Notes: a model not told the origin generated them from the letters alone. DNA of 64,000 nucleotides from Paracidovorax wautersii (GCF_900113035.1 NZ_FONX01000021.1:1-64000), one strand, 5' to 3'; shown: positions 41,830 to 52,503, counted from the first letter of the stretch. A program made the numbers and translations.

Positions 41830-43964
41830 CGCACGACCACCAGGGCGTCGAGCGCGAGCACGCCGCGCCCTTCGCCATAGGCCACCAGCGGGTTGATGTC
41901 GATCTCGGTGATGTCGGGGCGGGCGACCATGAGCGCGCCCACGGTGGCCACGGCCTGCGCCACGGCCTGCAGATCGACCGCCGGGGCGCCGCGGAAGCCC
42001 TGCAGCAGCTTGGCGCCCTTGAGCGCGCGCAGCCGCGAGACGATGGCCGGCAACGGCAGGTCGGCGGAGACGAGCTGCACGTCGCCCAGCGCCTCCACCC
42101 AGATGCCGCCCAGGCCCACCATCACGACCGGGCCCCACTGCGGATCGCGCACGGCGCCGATCACCAGCTCCACGCCGCGTTCGCCCATGGCCTCGACCAG
42201 CACGCCGTCCAGCACCAGGCTGGCGTCGTGGCGGCGGATGTTGTCATGCAGCTGCTGCCAGCCGGCACGCAGCGCGGCTTCGTCACGGATGTTCAGCAGC
42301 ACGCCGCCGGCCTCGGTCTTGTGGGCCAGGCGCCCCGCCTGGGCCTTGAGCACCACCGGGTAGCCGATGCGCGCCGCCACGGCCGCGGCCTCGTCGGGCG
42401 TGGTGGCCAGCGCGCCGGCCGGCGTGGCCAGGCCCGCGGCGCGCAGCAGTTCCTTGCCCTGCCATTCGGGCAGCGTGCCCGAAGGCAGTGCGGGCAGGCC
42501 GGCGAGCGCAGGCGCGGCGGGCGCCGCCGCCTTGGCCTGCCATTCGGCCTGCAGCCGGCCATGGCGGGCGAAGCGCGCCAGCGCGCGCAGGGCGCGTTCG
42601 GGCGAGCGCATCAGCACGGTGCCGGAGCGCACGGCCATCTCCTGCACGGCGGCGGGCAGCGGCACGCCCTCGTTCTGCATCACGAAGATGGCGGGCTTGC
42701 TGCGCCCCTTCATGCCCTGCAGGAAGGAGTCGAGCCACACGGGCGCCAGCTGCGGCGAGGGCATGGGCAGCGACACCAGCAGGCTGCCGATGGCCGGGTC
42801 CTCCTGCTGCGCGATCACGCCCAGGCCGATCAGGTCGGGCCGGGGATCGACCAGCGTGCCCAGGTCCAGCGGGTTGCGCGGCGGCGTATAGACGGGCAGA
42901 TGCTCGCGCAGCGATTCGGCCTGCGCCGCGGACATGGGCGGCATGCCCAGCTCCAGCGGCTCCAGGTAGTCGAGCGCGATGCCGCAGAGCGCGCCGGAGG
43001 CGGTGATGAGGCCCAGCCCGCCCACGGGCGGCACGGGAAAGCGCAGCATCAGCTCGCCCAGGTCGATGGCTTCTTCGAGGCTGTCCACCACCAGCACGCC
43101 GGCGCGTTCCACCGCCAGGCGCATGGCCGCATGGTTGCCGGCCAGGGCCCCGGTGTGCGAGCTGGTGGCCTGCTGCGCGAGTTCGCTGCGGCCGGGGTGC
43201 AGCAGCACCACGCGCTTGCCCGCCGCGCGCATGTCGGCCAGGGCCTGCAGCACTTCGGGCACGGAGCGGATCTGCTCGGCATAGATCACCGCCGTGGCGG
43301 TGGCCGGGTCGCGCGCCAGGAAGCGCAGCACCTCGGCCACGCCGATCTGCGCCTCGTTGCCGGTGGCGAGCACATAGGACACCGGCACGCCGCGCGACTG
43401 CAGCGCGGCCGACACGTGCACGCCGATGCCACCGCTTTGCGCGATCACCGCCACGGCCGGGCCGTCTTCGGGGCGCAGGCGGGGCGGCAGCGTGAGCTTG
43501 ACCATGGAGACGTGGAAGCCATCGACGTTGTTGAAGAAGCCGATGGTGTTGGGGCCCAGCAGGCGCATGCCGCCGGCACGGGCGGTGTCGGCGATCTCCT
43601 GCTGCTTGGCGCGGCCCTCGTCGCCCATCTCGGCGAAGCCGGATGCGAAGCACACGGCCGCGCGCACGCCGCGCGCCACGCAGGCCTTGACGGTGTCGAG
43701 CACCACATCGGACGGCAGCAGCAGGATGGCCAGGTCCACGCCCTCGGGCAGCTCGGCCACCGAGGTCTTGACGGTGCGGCCTTCCACCTCGCCGCCGCTG
43801 CGGCCCACCAGGTGCAGGTCGCCATCGAAGCCGGCCGTCAGCAGGTTCTGCAGCACCACCAGGCCGGCCGAGCCGGGCTTGGTGGACAGGCCCACGATGG
43901 CCACCGAACGCGGCGCCACCAGGGGTTGGAGATCGTTCGTCAACGTCACTTGCGCGTCCATCAT
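41826..43964 (-). CDS. NDP-forming acyl-CoA synthetase (ACD family)
   Basis: 712-residue acyl-CoA synthetase of the succinyl-CoA-synthetase-like, NDP-forming class, with alpha and beta parts in one chain. The N-terminal CoA-binding domain begins VAPRSVAIVGLSTKPGSAG near residue 16; the phosphohistidine is expected in SSHTGALAGNHAA near 272. The C-terminal ATP-grasp part contains GYPVVLKAQAGRLAHKTEAG near 535 and ends DITEIDINPLVAYGEG. Two adjacent ATGs (43964, 43961) follow AAGGAG; the second has the better spacing. It overlaps the hydratase upstream and the amidohydrolase downstream by 4 bp each. Feruloyl-CoA synthetase FerA belongs to this class, but the substrate here is open. Confidence 0.9.
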   Translation of the reverse strand: MMDAQVTLTNDLQPLVAPRSVAIVGLSTKPGSAGLVVLQNLLTAGFDGDLHLVGRSGGEVEGRTVKTSVAELPEGVDLAILLLPSDVVLDTVKACVARGVRAAVCFASGFAEMGDEGRAKQQEIADTARAGGMRLLGPNTIGFFNNVDGFHVSMVKLTLPPRLRPEDGPAVAVIAQSGGIGVHVSAALQSRGVPVSYVLATGNEAQIGVAEVLRFLARDPATATAVIYAEQIRSVPEVLQALADMRAAGKRVVLLHPGRSELAQQATSSHTGALAGNHAAMRLAVERAGVLVVDSLEEAIDLGELMLRFPVPPVGGLGLITASGALCGIALDYLEPLELGMPPMSAAQAESLREHLPVYTPPRNPLDLGTLVDPRPDLIGLGVIAQQEDPAIGSLLVSLPMPSPQLAPVWLDSFLQGMKGRSKPAIFVMQNEGVPLPAAVQEMAVRSGTVLMRSPERALRALARFARHGRLQAEWQAKAAAPAAPALAGLPALPSGTLPEWQGKELLRAAGLATPAGALATTPDEAAAVAARIGYPVVLKAQAGRLAHKTEAGGVLLNIRDEAALRAGWQQLHDNIRRHDASLVLDGVLVEAMGERGVELVIGAVRDPQWGPVVMVGLGGIWVEALGDVQLVSADLPLPAIVSRLRALKGAKLLQGFRGAPAVDLQAVAQAVATVGALMVARPDITEIDINPLVAYGEGRGVLALDALVVVR

Positions 43965-44776
43965 TGGACTCCTTCGTTTGCTTGGGGGGTGACCTTGCCG
44001 GCGCGCTTTTGCAGGAAGGCCTGCATGCGGGCCTTGGCTTCGGCGTCGGACTGGGTGATGGTGGCCATCAGGCCTTCGGTCATGAGGCCGTGCGACATGG
44101 GCTGCTCGGCGATCAGCGGCAGCGCATGCATGATGGCGAAGTTGGAAAGCGGCGCGTTGGTGGCGATGCGGGCGGCCAGCTCCATGCCCTTGCGGCGCCC
44201 TTCGCCCGCGGCCACGACGTGGTGGGCCAGGCCCACCACCAGGCCCTCGTCGGCGGTATAGACGTGGCCGGTGAGCATCATCTCGGCCACGCGCGAGGCG
44301 CCGATCAGCTTGGACACGCGCACCGATCCGCCGCCGCCCAGGAAGATGCCGCGCTGGCCCTCGGGCAGGCCGAAATAGGCGCCCTGCTCGGCCACGCGCA
44401 CATGCGCCACCGAGGCCAGCTCCAGCCCGCCGCCGATCACCGCGCCGTGCATCACGCACACCACGGGGCAGCGGCCGAACTGGATGCGCTCGAACGCCTC
44501 GTACCAGACGCGCGAATGCATCAGGCCCTCGGCCGGCGAGGTCTCGGCCAGCTCGCTCAGGTCGAGCCCGGCGCAGAAATGCTCGCCCGCGCCGTCCAGC
44601 ACGACCGCGCCGGTTTCGGCGGGCAGGTGGTCGAAGGCGTGGCGCAGCTCGGCGATCACCTGCAGGCTGAGCGCATTGCGCTTGTGCGGCCGGTTCAGGG
44701 TCACGCAGGTCACGGCGCCGTGGTGGCTCACGCTGACGTGTTGGTAGGCGTTCGGTTCTTGGGACATGGCGTGCAT
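43961..44776 (-). CDS. Enoyl-CoA hydratase/isomerase (crotonase family), second copy
   Basis: 271-residue crotonase-fold protein paralogous to the one at 37196. It keeps HFCAGLDLSEL near residue 72, AVIGGGLELAS with E119 and GLPEGQRGIFLGGGGSVRVS with the second catalytic glutamate. It may start at 44776 or, three codons later, at 44767 (MSQEPNAYQHVSV); neither has a strong ribosome site. First gene of the operon hydratase-acyl-CoA synthetase-amidohydrolase-hydrolase-NTF2. The operator motif shared with marR lies 43 bp upstream. Confidence 0.9.
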   Translation of the reverse strand: MHAMSQEPNAYQHVSVSHHGAVTCVTLNRPHKRNALSLQVIAELRHAFDHLPAETGAVVLDGAGEHFCAGLDLSELAETSPAEGLMHSRVWYEAFERIQFGRCPVVCVMHGAVIGGGLELASVAHVRVAEQGAYFGLPEGQRGIFLGGGGSVRVSKLIGASRVAEMMLTGHVYTADEGLVVGLAHHVVAAGEGRRKGMELAARIATNAPLSNFAIMHALPLIAEQPMSHGLMTEGLMATITQSDAEAKARMQAFLQKRAGKVTPQANEGVQ

Positions 44777-44819
44777 CGGGGCGGAGGCTGAAAGATCGAA
44801 TCCAGTATCATCAACAAAT

Positions 44820-44836
44820 GATTAGCTTGGATAACG
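44820..44836 (-). promoter_or_regulatory. Predicted MarR operator of the hydratase/acyl-CoA synthetase operon
   Basis: On the minus strand the sequence is CGTTATCCAAGCTAATC, aligned without gaps to the marR and thiolase sites. It lies about 43 bp before the upstream-most ATG of the hydratase gene, in an AT-rich patch that stands out from its surroundings, including TTTTTTC on its left end. Confidence 0.65.
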
Positions 44837-44940
44837 TTTTTTCATCGTAGCCGAATGCCCCCGGCCGGAACTCGGGGCAAACCCTATGGATGGGCGCACG
44901 CCAGGGCAGCCCCCGGCCGGGCCGCCGGGCCGCAGCGCTG

Positions 44941-46773
<1,833 letters not shown>

Positions 46774-46978
46774 GTTTTCGTGAAATCCATCGATGCGGAG
46801 CCGTGGCTCATTTGCTGATTTGCGCCATTCGCGCCCGGCCGACATGCTGTCACGGACCGGGCGCGAGCGGCCGTTCGGCATACCCGGGAAAGCCCTGAGT
46901 TCCGAGCCCGGCCCCCAATGAAGCCGGCCGGCCGCGAAGCCGCACGCCGGCCGGATGCTGCAGCGCAGCAACCGCCGC

Positions 46979-46994
46979 TGGCATGGGCACTGCA
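46979..46994 (+). promoter_or_regulatory. Sigma-54-like promoter of the aldehyde dehydrogenase operon
   Basis: TGGCATGGGCACTGCA fits TGGCAC-N5-TTGCA with two mismatches and the invariant GG and GC in exact register. The start site would be near 47005, leaving a leader of about 64 bases. The divergent XylR-type activator is the obvious partner. The 295-bp gap (46774-47068) contains no gene; GAGCC-GT-GGCTC at 46798-46809 and TTTGCTGATTTGCG at 46810-46824 may belong to its binding sites. Confidence 0.7.
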
Positions 46995-47068
46995 ATGCAA
47001 GGCCGGCAGCGAAGGCCGCGCGCCCCGCCTCCAACCACCATCACACGCCCATCAGAGGAGACATTCGC

Positions 47069-48535
47069 ATGACATCCATCCCCCCGTTCCTCTCGCCCGA
47101 GCGCTGGAGCCAGCACCTCTTTTGCGGCGGCTGGCAGCCGGCGCCCGAGCGGCTCGACATCGTGGAGCCCGCCACCGGAAAGCGGCTGGCCACCACCGGC
47201 CAGGCGCGCCCGCAAGACGTGGCCCAGGCCGCCGCGCTCGCGCAGCAGGCCCAGCCCGCCTGGGCCGCCCAGGCTCCGCGCGAGCGGGCCGCCGTCTTCC
47301 ACCGCGCCGCCGCCCTGCTGCAGCAGCATTTCGACGAACTGGCGCTGTGGGTGACGCGCGAGACCGGCGGCGCGCTGTTCAAGGGGCAGCACGAGGTGCG
47401 CGAAGCCATCGCCTTCTGCCTGCAGGCCGCCGCCATGCCGATGCAGGCGCAGGGCCAGGTGCTGCCCAGCGTGCCGGGCCGGCTGAGCCTGGCGCAGCGC
47501 GTTCCGCACGGCGTGGTCGCAGTGATCTCGCCGTTCAACTTCCCGCTGATCCTCACGCTGCGGGTGGCGGCGCCCGCGCTCGCCACCGGCAACGCGGTGC
47601 TCATCAAGCCCGACCCGCGCACGCCCGTGAGCGGCGGCCACCTGATCGCGCAGCTGTTCGAAGCGGCCGGCCTGCCGGCGGGCGTGCTGGGCGTGCTGCC
47701 CGGCGGTGCCGACGTGGGCGAGGCGCTCATTACCGCGCCAGAGGTAGGCATGGTCTCCTTCACCGGCTCGGCCGGGGCCGGGCGGCGCGTGGGCGAGCTG
47801 GCGGCGCGGCATCTGAAGAAGGCCTCGCTGGAGCTGGGCGGCACGAATTCGCTGGTGATCCTGGACGATGCCGACCTGGACCTCGCGGCCAGCAACGCCG
47901 CCTGGGGCGCCTGGCTGCACCAGGGGCAGATCTGCATGGCCTCCAACCGGGTGCTAGTGCATGAATCCATCGCGCCCGCGCTCATCGAACGCCTGGTCGC
48001 CAAGGCCACGCACCTGCCCGTGGGCGACGGAGCGACAGGCCAGTTCCCGCTCGGGCCGCTGATCGATGCGCGCCAGCGCGACCGCGTCCACCAGACCGTT
48101 CAGGAGGCCGTGCAGGCCGGCGCGCAGCTGCTCGCGGGCGGCACCTACGAAGGGCTCTTCTACCGCCCCACGGTGCTCACCGGCACCCGCGCCGGCATGC
48201 GCGTGCACGACGAAGAAGTCTTCGGACCGGTGCTGAACCTCAACACCTTCCGCAATGACGACGAGGCGGCCGAGCTCGCCAACGCCCACCGCGGCGGGCT
48301 GGCCGCAGCCGTCATCACCCGCTCGCTGGAGCGGGGCATGGCCCTGGCGCAGCGGCTGCGCGCCGGCATGGTCCACGTCAACGACCAGACCGTGAACGAC
48401 GACGCCACCAACCCCTTCGGCGGCCCCGGCATCGCGGGCAACGGCAGCGTGCACGGCGGCCCGGCCGACTGGGAGGCCTTCACCACCTGGCGCTGGCTGA
48501 CCGTCAAGCAGGCCGCGCCCGCGTATCCGTTCTGA
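47069..48535 (+). CDS. Benzaldehyde/aryl aldehyde dehydrogenase
   Basis: 488-residue NAD(P)-dependent aldehyde dehydrogenase. The active-site cysteine is C289 in GQICMASNRV, the glutamate lies in ELGGTNSLVI near 255 and the glycine motif is FTGSAGAGRR near 230. QGQICMASNR and the C-terminal QTVNDDATNPFGG are typical of the XylC/AreC benzaldehyde and vanillin dehydrogenase group. GAGGAG ends 8 bases before the ATG. It forms an operon with the alcohol-dehydrogenase-like SDR 43 bp downstream, so the two would oxidise an aromatic alcohol to the acid. Confidence 0.9.
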   Translation: MTSIPPFLSPERWSQHLFCGGWQPAPERLDIVEPATGKRLATTGQARPQDVAQAAALAQQAQPAWAAQAPRERAAVFHRAAALLQQHFDELALWVTRETGGALFKGQHEVREAIAFCLQAAAMPMQAQGQVLPSVPGRLSLAQRVPHGVVAVISPFNFPLILTLRVAAPALATGNAVLIKPDPRTPVSGGHLIAQLFEAAGLPAGVLGVLPGGADVGEALITAPEVGMVSFTGSAGAGRRVGELAARHLKKASLELGGTNSLVILDDADLDLAASNAAWGAWLHQGQICMASNRVLVHESIAPALIERLVAKATHLPVGDGATGQFPLGPLIDARQRDRVHQTVQEAVQAGAQLLAGGTYEGLFYRPTVLTGTRAGMRVHDEEVFGPVLNLNTFRNDDEAAELANAHRGGLAAAVITRSLERGMALAQRLRAGMVHVNDQTVNDDATNPFGGPGIAGNGSVHGGPADWEAFTTWRWLTVKQAAPAYPF

Positions 48536-48578
48536 CCCCATCCGTTCCGAGCCATCCACAACGACAGGAGACAACACC

Positions 48579-49346
48579 ATGAACCTCATCGGCAAGACCA
48601 TCGTCATCACCGGCGCGTCATCAGGCATCGGCGCGGAAACCGCGCGGCTGATGCGCCAGCGCGGCGCCCGCGTCATCGGCGTGGACCGCAACGCGCCGCA
48701 GCTGACGCTGGACGGCTTCGTCCAGGCAGACCTCTCGGAGCCCGCCGCCATCGACGCCGCCGTGCAGCAGCTGCCCGAGCGCATCGACGGCCTGTGCAAC
48801 GTGGCGGGCGTGCCGGGCACGGCGCCCGTGCAGCTGCTGGAGCGGGTCAACTACCTGGGCCAGCGCCACCTGACGGAGCGGGTGGTAGAGCGCATGCCGG
48901 CCGGCGGCAGCATCGTGCAGGTCTCGTCCATCCTGGGCTACTTCTACCCGGAGCGGCTGGCGCAGCACAAGGCGCTGGCGCAGGCCGAGGGCTTCGAGGC
49001 CGGCCAGGCGTGGCTGCAGGCGCACCCGGTGGCGCAGACGGGCTGCTACGAATACTTCAAGGAGGCGCTGATCGTCTGGACGCAGCTGCGCGCGCAGAGC
49101 CTCTTTCGCGAACGCGACGTGCGCATGAACTGCGTGGCGCCCGGGCCGGTGTTCACGCCCATCCTGGGCGACTTCGTGACCCAGCTGGGGCAGGAGCGCG
49201 TCGATGCCGACGCCACCCGCATCAAGCGCCCGGCCTTCGCCGACGAGGTGGCACCGGCGCTGGCCTTTCTCTGCAGCGACGACGCGCGCTGGGTCAACGG
49301 CGTGAACCTGCCGGTGGATGGCGGCTTCGCGGCCAGCTATCTCTGA
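48579..49346 (+). CDS. Coniferyl-alcohol dehydrogenase-like SDR
   Basis: 255-residue short-chain dehydrogenase. The cofactor motif is ITGASSGIGAET near residue 11; the catalytic residues are S in VQVSSILGYF (about 113) and Y157/K161 in YEYFK. An extra segment of about 35 residues between this serine and tyrosine (YPERLAQHKALAQAEGFEAG) is characteristic of coniferyl-alcohol dehydrogenases and 3-alpha-hydroxysteroid dehydrogenases of this group. It would turn coniferyl or benzyl-type alcohol into the aldehyde used by the upstream dehydrogenase. Confidence 0.87.
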   Translation: MNLIGKTIVITGASSGIGAETARLMRQRGARVIGVDRNAPQLTLDGFVQADLSEPAAIDAAVQQLPERIDGLCNVAGVPGTAPVQLLERVNYLGQRHLTERVVERMPAGGSIVQVSSILGYFYPERLAQHKALAQAEGFEAGQAWLQAHPVAQTGCYEYFKEALIVWTQLRAQSLFRERDVRMNCVAPGPVFTPILGDFVTQLGQERVDADATRIKRPAFADEVAPALAFLCSDDARWVNGVNLPVDGGFAASYL

Positions 49347-49462
49347 CCGGCGGCGCCCTGCGGCGTCCTACGCCGCGCCCTGCCCGCTGCCGACACGGGC
49401 GGGGCCGGGCGCCGGCGTCTGATCGGGGAAGCCACGACGTCCACCCCCCCGAAAGGTCCGCC

Positions 49463-49789
49463 ATGCCCACCACCGCCTGGAGCGCCAAGCGCGAACGCCA
49501 GTACGAGCACATCAAGGAAAGCCTGCAGGAACGCGGCCGCAGCACGCGGACGGCCGAGGAGATCGCCGCGCGCACCGTGAACAAGGAACGCGCGCAGCAC
49601 GGCGAATCCAAGACCGCCAACCCCAAGACCCTGCACGACACGCCCGCGCCCGTGCGCGGCGGCCGGCGCTCGCACACCGGCGCCCAGGGCCGCACGCGCG
49701 AGCAGCTCTACGAAGAAGCGCGCCGCAAGGGCATCGCAGGCCGCTCGAAGATGAACAAGGCGCAGCTGGAAAAGGCGCTGGCGCGCTGA
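49463..49789 (+). CDS. Small basic protein with Rho-N/SAP-like C-terminus
   Basis: 108-residue, highly charged protein; close relatives are usually labelled plasmid stabilization protein without evidence. The N-terminal half (residues 4-40) is a basic helix (KRERQYEHIKESLQERGRST), similar to the ChaB/KTSC-neighbour type of small stress proteins. The C-terminal 33 residues (REQLYEEARRKGIAGRSKMN then KAQLEKALAR) match the Rho N-terminal/SAP-like nucleic-acid-binding motif. GAAAGG precedes the ATG. It stands alone downstream of the alcohol dehydrogenase gene with a 116-bp gap. Confidence 0.8.
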   Translation: MPTTAWSAKRERQYEHIKESLQERGRSTRTAEEIAARTVNKERAQHGESKTANPKTLHDTPAPVRGGRRSHTGAQGRTREQLYEEARRKGIAGRSKMNKAQLEKALAR

Positions 49790-49801
49790 CGGCGCCGCTC
49801 A

Positions 49802-49855
49802 TTCGCTATACATTCAATAGCAAACTACCCAGCAAATACGCGCGCGACGGGCCTC
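49802..49855. repeat. Second copy of the GCTAT/ATAGC dispersed repeat
   Basis: GCTAT at 49805-49809 and ATAGC at 49817-49821 form a short hairpin. The stretch TTCAATAGCAAAC is identical to the copy at 33907-33965, and a GCGC/GGGCC part follows at similar spacing. It lies between the convergent Rho-N-like and GGDEF/EAL genes and may help end both transcripts. Confidence 0.6.
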
Positions 49856-49866
49856 CGGGCCTCACA

Positions 49867-52503
49867 TCAGGCAGCGCCGCGTGCAGCCCAGAGCGGCTCC
49901 AGCTGATCCACGGGCAGCGCCGCGCTGAAGTGAAAGCCCTGCACCTCGTCGCAGGGCTGGCGCATCAGGCAGTCGAGCTGGGCCTGGGTCTCCACGCCCT
50001 CGGCGCGCACCGACAGGCCCAATGACCGGGCCAGCCCGCTCACCGCCTGCACGATGGCCTGGTCCTGCGGGCGTTCGGGCAGCTGGGCGATGAAGCCCCG
50101 CCCGATCTTGATGCCGTCCGGCAGCAGATGCCGCAGATAGGCCAGGGACGAAAAGCCCGAGCCGAAGTCGCACAGCGTGAGGCGCACGCCCTGGCGCTTG
50201 AGCGCGCCCAGGGTGAGCATCGCGTCGCTGCCATGGGCCAGCAGGATGCCTTCGTTGATCTCCAGCTCCAGCCGATAAGGCGGCAGGCCGCTGGCCTCCA
50301 GCGCGCGGGCGACCACCGCCGGCAGGTCGCGGCCTCGGCCTTCGGGGCCGGAGCCGCCGAACTGCCCGGCCGAAAGATTCACCGACACGCGCACCTCGGC
50401 CGGCCAGCCGGCGGCGTCGCGGCAGGCCGTGGCGATCACCCATTCGCCCAGCGGGCGGATCAGCCCGGCCTCCTGCGCCAGCGGCAGGAAGGCCTCGGGC
50501 AACAGCAGCCCGCGCGCCGGATGCTGCCAGCGCACCAGCGCCTCCAGGTTGCGCAGTGCGCCATCGCCCAGCGCGTAGCAGGGCTGGTAGTGCAGCCGCA
50601 GCTGGCCGGTGCGCAGCGCCGCGCGCAGCTCCTGCTCCAGCTGCAGGCGCGCGGTGACCTGCCTGTCCATCGCGTCGGTGTAGCAGCGCCAGGTGTTGCG
50701 GCCGGCGGCCTTGGCGTCGTAGAGCGCGATGTCGCCCTTGCGCAGCAGCTCGTCCGCCGCACAGGCGTGCTGGGGCGCGAGCGCCGCGCCGATGCTGGTG
50801 CCGATGAAGACCGGCGGGCCGCCCAGCGCGAACGGCTCGCCCAGCGCCGCGACCACGCCGGCGCAGCGGCGGTCGATGTCGCCCGGCTGCGCCGCGCCGG
50901 GCAGCACCAGCACGAATTCGTCCCCACCCAGCCGCACCGCCATGTCGCCCGGGCCCAGCTGCGCCTGCAGGCGCCGCGCCACCTCCTGCAGCACCCGGTC
51001 GCCCATGGCGTGGCCCAGCGCGTCGTTGATGGGCTTGAAGCGGTCCAGGTCCAGGCACAGCAGCATGAGGGGGCGCGGCGCCTCGCCGGCCGGCTCCAGC
51101 AGCGTGCGCAGGCATTGCTGCAGCTGCCGCCGGTTGGGCAGGCCGGTGAGCGCGTCGTGCAGCGAGAGATGGCGCACGCGGGCCTGCGCGCGCCACTCGT
51201 CGGTCAGGTCGGTGGCGGTGCCGCGAAAGCCCTGGCCGCCGCCGATGGGCCGCGCGGTGATGCGGCAGATGCGCGTCTGGCCGCTGCGGTCTTCGGTGTG
51301 GCACAGCAGGGTGCCGCGCCGGGCGGGGTCGGCGGCCTCCCTGCCGGTGCCCTCCCCTGCGGCCTGCGTGGCCTGCGTGACTTGCTCATCGGCGCCTTCC
51401 AGCCAGGGCTGCAGCGCCTGGGCGCCCTCGGGCCGCAGCAGCTCGGCCAGCGGCCGGCCCAGCCATTCGCCGCGTCCGTGGCCGGTGACCTGGGTGAAGC
51501 GGTCCGACAGATAGGTCAGGCGGCCGGCGGCATCCACCTCCCACAGCCAGTCGGACGAGGTCTCGGCCATGTCGCGGAAACGCCGCTCGCTGCCCTGCAG
51601 CTCTGCCTGGCTGGTGCGCAGGGCCAGCAATTGCGCGTCGATCTGGCGCGCCGAGGCCAGGGCGTTGCGCAGCAGCAGGAACAGCACGCCCAGCAACAGC
51701 AGCACGCCGCCCGCGAAGACCGGCAGCGTCTTGCGCAGCAGATCGCGCCCCGGCTGGGGCGGGTGCCAGTTCAGCTGGATGCCGGAGTCGAGCAGCGGCA
51801 TGGATTCGTAGCCCGCCAGCGGCTGGCGCGACGCGGTGAGCGCGGGCAGGCCGTAGGTCTGGCTCAGCTGCGCCAGCCGGGCCGGGTCCAGCACGGTGAC
51901 GAAGATCATCACCGAGGGCGGCCCCGGCGCCACCGGCACGGTCGCATCCCAGCCCTGCGTGATGGTGGCCGCGGCCACGATGGCCGGCTCGCCGCCCACC
52001 TCCATCGCGCGCACCTCGCTGCCGTCTTCCAGCCCCGGGCGGCGCGCCGCGGCGACCAGGCCGGCCACGTCGCCCTGCAGCCAGTCGGTGAGCGGCTGCT
52101 CGGTGGCCCGGCCGTCGATGACGCCATAGACCGTGCGGCTGGCGCCGTTCACCACCCAGACGCCGTTGTAGCCGTACAGGTCGAACGGAATGTCGCCCAC
52201 GTTGCGCTGCTCGTCGGCCCAGAACTTGTCCACCTTCAGGTGGAGGTGGCGGTAGGCCTCGCCCCACTTGCTGTAGTTGATGATGTTGCGGCCGACCTCG
52301 TCGCGCTGCTGCCCCAGGCTGCGGGCGATGAAGAGGCGCGAGCGCTCCAGCACGTCGGCGTCCTGGCTGAGCGCATTGGTGACCAGCAGATAGCCGCCCA
52401 GGCCCACCAGCACCAGCATGGCCCAGATGGCCGGCAGCAGGCTGCGCAGCAAGGCACGTTCGCGGCGCGAGGGGGCCCGAGGCGAAGGGGCGGTGTCGTT
52501 CAT
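49867..52503 (-). CDS. CHASE4-like/PAS/GGDEF/EAL cyclic-di-GMP protein with degraded EAL site
   Basis: 878-residue membrane protein. A first helix (about 20-42) and a second (about 265-290) enclose a periplasmic CHASE4-like sensor containing NIINYSKWGEAYRHL. A PAS domain follows near 325-450, then GGDEF near 526 and EAL near 653 (LEALVRWQHP). The diguanylate cyclase signature is intact, but the inhibitory RxxD site upstream reads GPGD, so product inhibition is probably lost. In the EAL domain, DDFGTG is CDFGSG (first metal aspartate replaced by C778) and KID is KIG, so phosphodiesterase activity is doubtful. The start at 52503 precedes the first helix. Confidence 0.9.
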   Translation of the reverse strand: MNDTAPSPRAPSRRERALLRSLLPAIWAMLVLVGLGGYLLVTNALSQDADVLERSRLFIARSLGQQRDEVGRNIINYSKWGEAYRHLHLKVDKFWADEQRNVGDIPFDLYGYNGVWVVNGASRTVYGVIDGRATEQPLTDWLQGDVAGLVAAARRPGLEDGSEVRAMEVGGEPAIVAAATITQGWDATVPVAPGPPSVMIFVTVLDPARLAQLSQTYGLPALTASRQPLAGYESMPLLDSGIQLNWHPPQPGRDLLRKTLPVFAGGVLLLLGVLFLLLRNALASARQIDAQLLALRTSQAELQGSERRFRDMAETSSDWLWEVDAAGRLTYLSDRFTQVTGHGRGEWLGRPLAELLRPEGAQALQPWLEGADEQVTQATQAAGEGTGREAADPARRGTLLCHTEDRSGQTRICRITARPIGGGQGFRGTATDLTDEWRAQARVRHLSLHDALTGLPNRRQLQQCLRTLLEPAGEAPRPLMLLCLDLDRFKPINDALGHAMGDRVLQEVARRLQAQLGPGDMAVRLGGDEFVLVLPGAAQPGDIDRRCAGVVAALGEPFALGGPPVFIGTSIGAALAPQHACAADELLRKGDIALYDAKAAGRNTWRCYTDAMDRQVTARLQLEQELRAALRTGQLRLHYQPCYALGDGALRNLEALVRWQHPARGLLLPEAFLPLAQEAGLIRPLGEWVIATACRDAAGWPAEVRVSVNLSAGQFGGSGPEGRGRDLPAVVARALEASGLPPYRLELEINEGILLAHGSDAMLTLGALKRQGVRLTLCDFGSGFSSLAYLRHLLPDGIKIGRGFIAQLPERPQDQAIVQAVSGLARSLGLSVRAEGVETQAQLDCLMRQPCDEVQGFHFSAALPVDQLEPLWAARGAA

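Noticed and set aside
43961-44776. Assignment of the second hydratase as feruloyl-CoA hydratase-lyase
   Set aside because: The MarR and NDP-forming synthetase context suggested FerB-FerA, but the sequence does not resemble the FCHL enzymes I can recall. Left as enoyl-CoA hydratase.
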